Shown: in pieces, positions 45,682 to 55,807 of the stretch
Layout: each line of letters starts with the position of its first letter
Position numbering within the stretch: position 1 is the stretch's first letter
Assembly: GCA_018873245.2 (NCBI GenBank)
Contig: JAEMBT020000002.1
Span: 1,370,001-1,434,000, forward strand
Source: Archegozetes longisetosus
Lineage: Eukaryota; Arthropoda; Arachnida; Sarcoptiformes; Trhypochthoniidae
Length of the DNA: 64,000 bases
Direction of reading: 5' to 3'
Made by a program: the position numbers and the translations under genes
The notes under the pieces: generated by a model
Told to the model about the DNA's origin: nothing
The model's database searches: none
The model's input: only the letters and a program-made list of their open reading frames with translations

Positions 45682-47681
45682 TCAACTCTTTATTGAATCA
45701 ATGCTTAAAGTGGAATCGCTTTGGTCGACGAGCTCACAGTTCTGTTTAATTCCAGGTCCTGGTTGCTTTTTCAACGAAGCAATGTCATCTATAGTTTTCT
45801 TGCTCAGCAAACGCTTCAAATTAATAGAAGACAATTCATCAAACAATGAAAACATATTTCGAGCGTCTTCTAGAGTATCAGCAAACTGTAGAACAGCTAC
45901 CATTTGAGACAACAGATTATTGAACTGTTCCTTACAGTATTCAGGCGTACAATACTTTTGAGGGCAGTGAAAATCTTTCATGTTTGCCGAAACATTAAGC
46001 CATACGTTCTCTAAAGGCACTTTCACGTCACACAACGATCCCTGGTGTCGTTTAACGCATGCAATTAATACCGAATTGATTGCCGATTGCGGTAATTCAA
46101 AGCTCGGAGACTTGGATTTAGGCCTAACTGACACATTATGGCTTTCAGGCTCTGCTTTGACGACTAAATCGTTGTTTGCATTCGGTTGGCAAGTATTTTC
46201 TGATGCTTGCCGGTCAACTGATTCTTGTTTTACATTTGGATGAACTGTAACTATTTTTTCTAATTTGGGAATAGTTCTAACTGTTTTTCGTACAACAGTT
46301 TCATCAATTTGAAGGCTTTGTTCCATCTTGTTATCAACATTTTCGGTTTCGATATAGTGCTGTTGATTCTCTAGAATTTTGTTCTCAGTTACTGGTTTAA
46401 TTTCGATCGGATTTTGAAGCAATGGCTGCGAAAAAACTTGAACTGCTTTTGGAGACTTAATTGTATTAGGTTTGATGCCAAACTTTGATTCTTTCAATTT
46501 ATTCACTTTTGAATAAGTGGTCGGATTCATAAACGGCCACAAATCCATAGTATTTAGTTTAGCAAATAACTGATATTTAGCGCACGCATTCTTATAGTTG
46601 GTCGCCGTCTGTAAAGTCTGAACATAAACCGAATTCATGTTGTTAAACTCTCTCTTACAGACGACTCCCGAATAACCCTTAAAACCATTTTTGATCATTT
46701 CGTTTGAAACCATTTGCCAGGCATTGGTCTGATTATGAGGATTGGCCACAAAGACATCATTAAATCGATGCACGAATTGTGCCAAAAGTGCGTGACATCG
46801 AAATTTCGATTCAGACTTAGTTTCTAATGAAGTACTAGTTATGTCATTAGGAGTAATATTAGTCATAACCGTGTCCTTGATGTTTGTTAAACTAGTGTTT
46901 GGTTGAGACATAGTTGTAACCGAACTCGTCGTAGTATTTGCGGATGTCATCAGTTTGAATGTGAACGGTGTCACAGTCATCGGCAGTGAAGTCACGGATG
47001 GCTTGAACGGTGTGACCGCCATCGCATTGATCGGTTTAAAAGTTTTTGAGGCGATCGTATCTAAAGTTTTGTTATCATTAGTGATGTCTTGGTTTTCAGT
47101 TTGACTCCATTTGGATTTACATTTCGGTAAAATACGAATTCTCGACAGGTTCTCAATAACCAAATGATCGCTTGTGATCACAACATATTCGTTGAAGTCA
47201 GGGTCAAATATCTGTTGAAATCAAGTTGAAATACTATTAATTAACTCAACTTTGATTGCTCTTCATTTGAGGATCATTTGAACGCATATATGACTTGTAC
47301 TTTAAAACACCCTTTACTGCCACAAAATTCATATTAAAATGCAATAAGAAAGAAGTCCGAACCATTATTTGACGTAAAGGAGTTAGCAGATTAATAAAAC
47401 TAGTTTGTTTATTCTTAAATGAAACTTTCGAGTCTAATCGAAAACATTGAAAATATAACAGTTTTTCAAAACACATCAAAATTGGTACTGACCTCGAATG
47501 TATGCGTTTCGTGTGATAACTCTGGTTTTGTTTCGACTTGTTTTCGTATTTCATTTAAGACATCGCTAAACGTCATTTCATTTAAGTCATTATCGACAAT
47601 AATACTATACTTGTTGCGATTGAATGTTACCAAACACTTGAAGCGTGGCTTGAGCCGCGCTGAATTAAGTGGAGATGTCAT
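45682..47681 (-). CDS. PB1-like plus SANT/MADF-like protein, function unknown (paralogue 1)
   Basis: Two exons: 47,493-47,681 and 45,682-47,211; 1,719 nt, 572 residues from ATG at 47,679-47,681. Residues 10-95 look like a PB1/ubiquitin-like fold split by the intron (FKCLVTFNRNKYSIIVDN, MTFSDVLNEI, then IFDPDFNEYVVITSD and LSRIRILPK). After a Thr/Ser-rich linker comes a helical module (about 200-290: NAWQMVSNEMIKNGFKGYSG, CKREFNNMNSVYVQ) resembling SANT/MADF-type DNA-binding folds. A Lys/Pro/Val-rich stretch and a second helical module follow (about 445-540: VLIACVKRHQGSL, VWLNVSANMKDFHC, CKEQFNNLLSQM). The assignments are by eye and tentative. Paralogous to the first three exons of the gene at 50,381-53,801 (same exon 1/2 junction), but without the nucleotidyltransferase part. 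Confidence 0.8.
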
Positions 47682-47835
47682 TATTGGCAATTGGTAATCA
47701 TTTGAATCATACGCGAACAAAACAACAAAAACAGTCAAATTAGTGCTTGTTTTGAAGTAGTGTTACTCGCAGTACAACTCAGTCACGTGTTGTTTGGGTC
47801 TGTTTCATCAGATGTTTGGTATGTGCTGAACGTTT

Positions 47836-48041
47836 TAGTTAGATCAAAATCTGATAGTATTGTCAAGCCTAGTGCACTGCGCGCAAATTGCCCTTATTTG
47901 CCTTAATTTATCAAATAAACTACTATCATCATACATGTTTATGTAATGTATTATAGTAAGTTTAGTAAGCTAAGGCAGGTAAGGGTAAAGAAGTGCTTGA
48001 CGCGCTAAACTATGCGATATTATCTCACTTTGATCTAACTG
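47836..48041. repeat. Foldback MITE in the 5' flank of paralogue 1
   Basis: Imperfect inverted arms of about 65-80 bp (TTAGTTAGATCAAA outside, TGCCCTTATTTGCCTT and AAGGCAGGTAAGGG inside). It lies about 155 bp upstream of the start codon, so it probably contributes to or disrupts the promoter. Confidence 0.6.
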
Positions 48042-48927
48042 AGATGTACCATATCCCCATCTGTACTGTGTTTGCTAGTTTTTGACGTTATGCTTGGCAG
48101 ACCTTAATTAATAAAACTTTACTAAAAGTTTTTAAAAAAAATTTTATTTATATAGAATTATAGTTCATATATACCGACTGGATTTTAAAGGCAAAAGTCC
48201 CACTTTAAATTTAAACTAATTTTTATCGGGTGTTAACTGAAGCTATGGATAGAGTTGTTCAGTTCTGTGAAACATTGCAAGTAGCAAAGCATTCTTAACA
48301 AATGCTTCAATAATCACAACTTTTTGTGTCAATTTTAAGCTCTTTTCTCAGTCAAAAAAATTAGATTGACATAAATGCAACCAAGACTCTTGATAATTAC
48401 TTACTCCGAGCGTAAATTATATCTAAAATTTAAAAATGGCATAATTAGTGCCTTATATAGCATGTTAATTGATGAACACTTTGTTTATTGTATTTGTAAT
48501 TAGTTTGATAAATAATAGCTGAGTTGAACAGGCCATCTTTGCATATCATACTAATACAAATGATTCATTGTTCGACTCGTACCCACGATACGATTCGATC
48601 AAGATCACCTCTACTCCATCAGGGATCACTTCGAAAGCTGCAGTTTAAAAGGTGCAATTTTGATTCAACGTTGACGCAACAGTCAAGATAAAGCTAACAA
48701 AGTTGAAAAGTTGAATTTTTGAGGCGACCAGCTACCGTGTTGAATGTAGTCTGAATCGAATGCTACTGTGGAGAAGAGTGCGACAATCTATGCTTTATAT
48801 TTTTAAGATGTAGGAAACGTGTGGGTCCACGTTTGCCCAAACTGAAACAAAACCTTTGTATTATACAAAACGTTAGAAAACGCAAACATTTTCAATATTT
48901 ACTAATTTTTTTTACATTAATTAAGTC
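48042..48927. other. Intergenic between paralogue 1 and ASCC1
   Basis: No gene recognised on either strand. Confidence 0.4.
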
Positions 48928-49707
48928 CTAATTAGCTGACAACTGGTTCGGCAATTCTAACAATTCTAAAATATTGGCTGATCTGAAGTTGTATTTCTGA
49001 TTTAACTCAATACTCCTTATAGAAAAATGACAAAAGAGGCGATCACTATATTGATTGAGAATTTTGGTCGCGTCAAACGATTCACGTTTCGGAAGCTTAA
49101 AGTCATCGAAAACTTCGTAATATTTCAGACCACTATTAGCGACAAAGTAAGCCTCGGATAAACTTTTCAAACGCTTGTGAACGATTCTTTGAGGGAAATC
49201 AGAGTTCATAAAAGTTACGTGAAGTTTAATATTTGGATATTTTTCAACTTGACAATCATTGATAAGTTTGCAATCGTTAAACTGTCTTATAATAGAGTTG
49301 GCAATGGTTTGTAACCTATTCGTGGGATCATCAACTTTAGCGCACAGTATGTGAGCTTTATGTGGAATACCTTTAAGAACATGTAAACCTTTCATTTCAA
49401 CTATTAATGGCTTTTCGTTAAGCAATGGTTTGATACTTTTCTCGTAACAATGTTTTAACAAAACTCTTGACTTTAACACTTCGTATTCACTATTGGTATC
49501 GAAGGAACAAATAGTTATGTGAAGTTGTTTTGGACACTGTAACAGTTCTTCGTTCATGCCTTTACATTCAGTTAAGACGAATTGTCTAAATTTTAAGAAT
49601 TGTTGTTGTACTTCGTCGTTATTAGCCAGTGGTATGATTACTGAGTGCTTCAGTTTCCAGTTTTGTCGTACCATTAATGACACCAATAGTTTTTGAGTGA
49701 ATCGCAT
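48928..49707 (-). CDS. ASCC1: ASCC1-like 2H phosphoesterase without KH domain
   Basis: 259 residues, single exon, ATG at 49,705-49,707. Both catalytic H-x-T motifs of the 2H (AKAP7/LigT) superfamily are present: LHITICSF (His63, Thr65) and KLHVTFMNS (His163, Thr165). The family pattern around them matches ASCC1: HSVIIPLANNDEVQQQFLKF, then VEMKGLHVL, ILCAKVDDPTNRLQTIAN, KRESFDATKIL. ASCC1 belongs to the activating signal cointegrator complex, which acts in alkylation-damage response and ribosome rescue. Known ASCC1 proteins have an N-terminal KH domain; this copy starts about 20 residues before the phosphoesterase fold. It is a truncated paralogue, or an upstream KH exon was missed. The TUT1-like gene ends 674 bp upstream on the same strand. 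Confidence 0.88.
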   Translation of the reverse strand: MRFTQKLLVSLMVRQNWKLKHSVIIPLANNDEVQQQFLKFRQFVLTECKGMNEELLQCPKQLHITICSFDTNSEYEVLKSRVLLKHCYEKSIKPLLNEKPLIVEMKGLHVLKGIPHKAHILCAKVDDPTNRLQTIANSIIRQFNDCKLINDCQVEKYPNIKLHVTFMNSDFPQRIVHKRLKSLSEAYFVANSGLKYYEVFDDFKLPKRESFDATKILNQYSDRLFCHFSIRSIELNQKYNFRSANILELLELPNQLSAN

Positions 49708-50380
49708 TATTGTTAACGCAAGTGATTTAGTTTCTCAAATATTCACTCAAATCGTACGTATACTATGCGCACAATTTATTGTTGAGATGCTGTGAGCTTA
49801 TAATATTAAAGCAATTCTATTACTGAACGTTATTTATCTCTTATTTCATGTGAATGTGACTGACAAAAATATTTAAGTCCGTTTAGTATTCATTTTTTGG
49901 ATATAATAATCCTTTACCTTGTTTGTTTCATATTTCTTTTAACATATTGTTGAGGAATAATTGAAATAACTTTTATTAATGATTTTTTGAGAAGAAATTT
50001 AAAAATGATTGAATTGTAATGCTAATTTAAGGACAAGCTTAACCAAAACAATAATGTTCAAAACAAAAAGCAGACTAACTGCTTACGTCATAAACACTTG
50101 AAAACATTAGTCTTGGCACTAATTTTGAACATATGAAAGTTTTTGTTCAAGTTTTAACATCCCATAAAAACTCAGTAAACAATTATTTGAGCAAAACATT
50201 ACAAGTTAAAAGATTATAGTTAAAGTTCAAATATTTAATATAAAAAATTGATGCAAATATTTAAAAATATTTATACAAAATCAGATTAAATGAATTGATT
50301 GATGGCAAAAGTGGTAAACTAAGAGTTTGACACAAAAATGCGACTTGTTGTGTGAACGCGTTGCTAGAAACCTATTGTGT

Positions 50381-53300
50381 TTACTTCGCATATATTTCGG
50401 CAATTATTACATCAATTAATTTACTGATGCATTCAATAATATTTGTGATCAAGATTGATGGCTTCGCATAAATCACTTCAACCTTAATCAAAGGACAAGA
50501 AATGCACGCGTTAACTAAGAGCTTGAACCGAAATCTATCTTCAACTGTATTTTGATCACTATTATAAACTAAATTAAAATTTTGAGTCAATTTCTCTGAT
50601 TTGAAACGATCGATAATTTTGGCAACAATTTTTCTAATCGATTTTCTTTTTTTCTTAGCAATAACTTTGGAATCAACTGTATCAAGGTTCATATCGAATA
50701 CGACAAAAGGCGACAATTTGTTGACAGCAGCACTGTATCTGTCTATTATAGTGCATTCAATGTAGTAGACATCTTTTAGCAGGATTTGCGTCAAATAAGT
50801 TAACTTTTCAGTTAAATCTAAAATCATTTCATAAGAGATAACAAATGAACGCCTAATTAGAATAGATTTTTCACGGGATATACAACCATTCAATTGTGTT
50901 AACATTCGAGCGATACCCCAATAATGAGAACCTTTTGCCATAGAATTTATATAGTGGTCACAATTCATGTCTATGTGTTTGGCATATGTGACAAATTTAT
51001 CGAAAGGTTTTTCGCCTAATCTTTCAGTCAAGTTGTGGTTCAAATCAAAAGGGTCTTCAATACAACAAAAAGGAGTTATGTCTAATTTATAGGTATTTTC
51101 AGCAAAAATAATATCCTTTTGTTTGGACAAACCAATTTTAGTGCAAATTATTTCTGAATAAAAATCGAAGTTTGAGTAAAATTTGAAAAAGTCCACCAAT
51201 AGTTCAATAATTGTTTGTTTGTTCAGTGATTTCTTAATTAAATCCTTATTATCACAGAAACCACATTCCCAGCCATTGATAATAAGTGATGTTTTGGTTA
51301 ATTGTCTTAAATAATCAACTGATGGAAGAAGTGGTGGGTTTAGATTTTGGCAGAAAAATATAACCAGTTGTGTGAACGCGTAACTAGTGAACTGTTCACT
51401 GCCTATGAGCCCATTCAATTTTGCCCAATATCTCAATATAGAAGTCAGGACTTGAAATCGCGGCTCAATTTCACAGAAAAGGCAAATTAATTTCGTATTC
51501 TGCAAACTCAAAGCGCTCGAAAAATTAATGTCACATGTAATGCCATTGTTTCTGAGTCTTCGATTCATGTCTGAGAAGTTGACTCGAATTAAAGGGCAGC
51601 GCATTAGAGGTTTTGCAATTGGTTCTTGTATCACGAATCCAAGACTTTGTGTTAGAATTCGGCGAATAGTTTCCAGATGAATCTCAGCTTTTAAGTTATG
51701 AATTTTCTCTATTACATTAGACTTTTCTGGTAACTCAATGAAGATATCTATGTCAGAGTTACGAAATCCAAGTTTATTGAGTGTTGAGCCGAATATATGT
51801 AACACACAGTTGAAACCGTTTTCACTAAGAATTTGTTGTAACTTATCTCTAAGTTCGAAACGACTAATGATGTCACCTTCCTTTAAGAGTATTTGATCGC
51901 AAAACAGTTTGATTTGTTCATTTACGTCATTCGCATTTAGGATTGAATAAATGATTCTCCTAAAAAATCATAAGAAAAACAATAAATAGATTGCAATGTT
52001 ATTTTCTAATGACTAATCAATATAAAGTACTTGTTATCAAGTTCTATAATCTTAAACGGGACTTCATCTTCATCCGCAAATCTTGTGACAGTCCATGAAA
52101 TAGAATTAGAAATAGTAGTCTTAGGTTCACTTTTAGCGTTAACCATTGGACTGTTTGGTTCACTGGTCATTAAAGTGTTTGGTTGTTTACTAATAATCTG
52201 TTTCTTAAACTCCACATAATTTTGGACAAATGGTCTCAGAGGGAAACTATTTGTTTGATTCAAACTTTGATGAATATATGGGAATAGGAACGGATATGAG
52301 ACATTAATAGAGTTTAATTTAGGAAATAACGGAAATTCAATGGTCGCCCTCTGGAAATCAGTCGTTGAGAGAACCTGAAAATATCTGCAAATCAAAGCAT
52401 GAAAACGAGTCAGACATGTGTGGATACTAGACTGGATAAAACCGCATCTTATCATTCGAATTGTTACCAATTGCCAAAGGATTGATTGATCTATGGTTTC
52501 GAGATATGCACAAAAATTAGCGATCGTGTCGATTAGAATTGAGTCACTCGTGAATTGCAGTTTATTATTGATCAGAGTTTGATAAAGATTAATATTGGTA
52601 TTAGCCCAATTTTCTGACTCAACAACTTGTTCTCTCTGTTGACATTCTAACCTATTTTTGTGTTCATCAATTGAAGAGTAAGAAACATTTGGAGTACTGC
52701 AACTGTTGTTAACTTGTTTAGTGATCACTTCTAGTGACTGTTTAACTGCATTCAATGCAGGAAAGGATTGATTACTTTCATCATGAATTGGATTACTTGT
52801 ATTGTTGTTGACTGACTGGTCTGACGTGCTTTTACAGTTGTTACCAGGAACGTTGTCGTTATTTTCTGAGTCTATAAACTTCTTTCTCAGCTTTAAATAC
52901 ATATCATAGGAAGGGCCAACTAATGGACGAAAATTGTCGTATGACTTATGTATCACTTCGAATAATGGATCTTTGTCGCATGCCACCTTATAATTGACCG
53001 AACTTGAGAGTATCTATTTTCAAATCAGACTTAAATCATTAATAGTTGAAAAAATGTTTTCAAACATTAAAGTAAACATTGAAAAATTACTTCAATATAT
53101 AGTCCATGAATTGATGTGAAATAACTTTTGCAAAGTTTAGCATCAAACTGGTTGAAGCCATTCTCTTTCATCTTATTTGATAACAATCGAAAGTTCTTTT
53201 TAAGTCTTGTTTTGAACTGATGTTTGTTCGAGTTAATTAATTGAATCATAAATAGGCAAACAGAATAGTTATTGTAATATCTTTTGTTTTCATTATTGTT

Positions 53301-53801
53301 ATTATTAATTGACTTGTTTTTTGTTTTATTGCCTGACTCGGTAGTGATTGTCTGCCAATTGTCAATAGTTCTGTAGTTATCATCAACAGTATTATGATCG
53401 ATTTGATGTGTTTGTTGTGAGCCTTTATTGTTGTCTTGAGCACAAACAAAATGAGTCGTATCTTTACGACTATTATGATTCAAGTGAGGCTTAGGTCTGA
53501 CGCGAATTCGAGACAAGTTATCAATGAATTGCGAGTCACTTGTAATCAAAACATATTCGCTAAAATCAGTGTCAAATATCTACCAAAATGATCACAAACA
53601 AATTAATGAAAAAATGTAAGCAGTAATCAAATAAAATATTACTTCAAAATAATGCGTTTGATGTGATATATTTGTAAATTGCTTTATGTTTAACAATTCA
53701 TTCAACATGTCATTAAATGTAATCGAATTAATGCCATTATTAATTATTATTTTATATTTTATATCATTTAATTCAACCAAACACTTGAAAATTGACGTCA
53801 T
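50381..53801 (-). CDS. Predicted PB1-like / SANT-like / TUT1-type nucleotidyltransferase fusion (paralogue 2)
   Basis: Four exons: 53,643-53,801, 53,091-53,579, 52,031-53,013, 50,381-51,959; 3,210 nt, 1,069 residues. Introns are 63, 77 and 71 bp, GT-AG and phase-consistent. Residues 1-105 match paralogue 1 (FKCLVELNDIKYKIIINN, IFDTDFSEYVLITSD, LSRIRVRPK). A SANT-like module spans exons 2/3 (CLFMIQLINSNKHQFKTRL, MKENGFNQFDAKLCK), with another near 360-460 (ILWQLVTIRMIRCGF). Exon 4 is a Cid1/TUT1-type transferase: FGSTLNKLGFRNSDIDIF with Gly601-Ser602, Asp613 and Asp615, third Asp687 in ITCDINFSSALSL, then RYWAKLNGLIGSEQFTSYAF and INGWECGF, which resembles TUT1 (U6 snRNA uridylyltransferase). 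The triad is intact. Exon 4 has no ATG before its catalytic motif. If the last junction were not used, a stop follows at 52,006. TUT1 normally has zinc-finger and RRM domains instead. Confidence 0.78.
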
Positions 53802-54062
53802 TTTGAGCAACTTTACAATTAAAAGAAAAAAAATGAAAATTTAGTTTTATTAACTGGTTGTCATTTACAAATTGATTTGAAATTTAATAGACACCCAAAT
53901 GGTTGCAATTGAGTTAAAATCAGTATGACTTTTATTGTCTGTGAACGGTATGGCGACAAAACTATAGCATATCTAATGGTTTGTCAAGTCATGTGAGATC
54001 GTATAGATACATTTTTTGTCAACGACGACTAACTAGGTGCAATCACTATAGAAATCAGGCAA
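53802..54062. promoter_or_regulatory. 5' flank of paralogue 2
   Basis: About 260 bp between the start codon and the first transposon end at 54,063. No clear core promoter motif. Confidence 0.3.
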
Positions 54063-55807
54063 GAGTTCCTTCAGGTAATACTTGATGAGAGAAGTTCACC
54101 TCTCACCTCCACTTGAGGCTCCGTTCTCCCGTTCACAAACGACACCAACCTTTTCAAAATAGCCAAAATTCAACCCTTGATTGGATGGAGCATTGCCTAA
54201 GCACCATCCTAACACCACATAAGTCCCTCCCACTATCATGCACTCACGCTATTTAGTTCTACATTTAAGTTATCTATACTTGAAATTCTACCTCGCCGTG
54301 AAGTCGTTTAACATCTTCGTCATTCTCTCCCCTGCAGCTCCAGAGAGCAAACAGTGATGCAGAAAGAAATTAGGGAGTATGGTCATCCAAAGCGACCTGA
54401 TCTACCCTTCTAGGTCCTCTCATTCCACAACAGTAAACCGTCTAGCATTGTCGGCCGGGAATAACCCGTTTTTTCAAGACGCCGACCGGCAATACAAGGC
54501 GCTAACCCGGTGAATTACTTGCACGAAGATGTCATTGATTTTGAAAGGTTCACACCTTTCACTTTCAATAACAACTTCGAGCGAGAAGTATATTAAATAA
54601 AATTAATATAATATTTTTAAATAGAAATTTATAGTTTATCAAAGCTGGCTGTGATATAAATACATAAAATAGTTTCAAAGAGGTTGTCCGGAGATCTATG
54701 GGGAGTTGGCCCCCTGTGAAATATATCATGTTATATATCAATCGAAAGCTCTCGCCAAGCTGAGCAATAGTCTCGCTGGTCAGATTGAAATTGGTCCATA
54801 GGTTTAAAAGTTATAGGTAAAAACCCGTTAACATTGCCGTGTATGGGGAGGTGTGTTACATCTTTGTAAACCCTTATGAGTCATATATAATTAGAAGGCT
54901 CTCGTCGAACTAAGTAAGTCTTGCTGGCACGATTGAAACCAGATGATTAGCTTAAAAGTTATAGCCTAAAAAGGGTTAACATTACTGAATATGAGGAAAT
55001 GCACTGTATTTTATTTTAATACAATGTGCTTGCCTACTCACATAATACAATGTTTTGCTCTACATATGAAAAAAATTTCCCGCAATTTTCGACCCTTAAA
55101 ATAAGGTATTCGGACTAGAACTTTTTGTACCGTCATACTAGGTCATGTGCTACTATAATAATGGGCTACTCCGAACAATATATTTTAAGCGTTAAGATTA
55201 GCGATCGAAGATTTTCAATCTTTAGAAAACTTATTTAACATTAACAAAACATGACTTTCATTCTATCGTTGAATACACTTGGTTATGACTCAACAAATCA
55301 AATCTAATAATTCTATGTTGAATAGTTTTCGAGTTATAAGCTCCCAAACTTTTAAGGCTTTTTTTGTTTTTACATCCTTTACCGGGAGATATGAAAAGAT
55401 ATGAAAGTGCCATTATACTCCATTTGCCCACTTCTATGTGTTGGTAGTCTAAAGTCAGTAGGTCTAAACTCGACCGGGGCCCAACTTCCAATGGATGTCC
55501 GGACAACCTCTTTTCTAAACTTTAATTTTTTGCAGTTAAATTTTAGAATCACTTAGATAAAACGAACCATTTCTGGTTTAGAAATATTTTTTGGAAGATT
55601 AAATAACCTATAGAACTATATAGCGTAGATGCATGGTAGTGACAGGAACTTATATGAAGTTAGAATGGTGTCTAGACAATGTTCCGCTCACTCAAGGGTT
55701 GATTTTTGGCTGTTTTGAGAAAGCGGGTGTGGTTTGTGAATGGGCGAGCGGAGCCTCAAAGGTGAGGAATGAACTTCTCTTATCGAGTACTACCTGAAGG
55801 AACCCTA
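54063..55807. mobile_element. Long-TIR DNA element, arms of about 200 bp, with a nested element
   Basis: The left arm (54,063 to about 54,264) and right arm (about 55,606-55,807) are reverse complements over about 200 bp. The outer ends are GTTCCTTCAGGTA / TACCTGAAGGAAC; inner blocks include TTGAGGCTCCG and CAACCCTTGA. The interior left part (54,280-54,600) is unusually GC-rich. A second TIR element (54,677-55,513) is nested inside. No transposase frame remains. Confidence 0.8.
54677..55513. mobile_element. Nested element with AGAGGTTGTCCGGA ends and internal tandem repeat
   Basis: Inverted ends AAAGAGGTTGTCCGGA (54,677-54,692) and complement (55,498-55,513). The terminal AGGTTGTCCGGA matches the MITE at 22,869-23,219, suggesting a common transposase. 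The left half has a roughly 145-bp unit repeated at about 54,698, 54,842 and 54,989. It begins (T)ATGGGGAG or ATGAGGA and contains GAAAGCTCTCG / GAAGGCTCTCG and TTAAAAGTTATAG. Confidence 0.75.

Noticed and set aside
47419..47697. 92-residue plus-strand frame
   Set aside because: Antisense shadow of exon 1 and the intron of the PB1/SANT-like gene.
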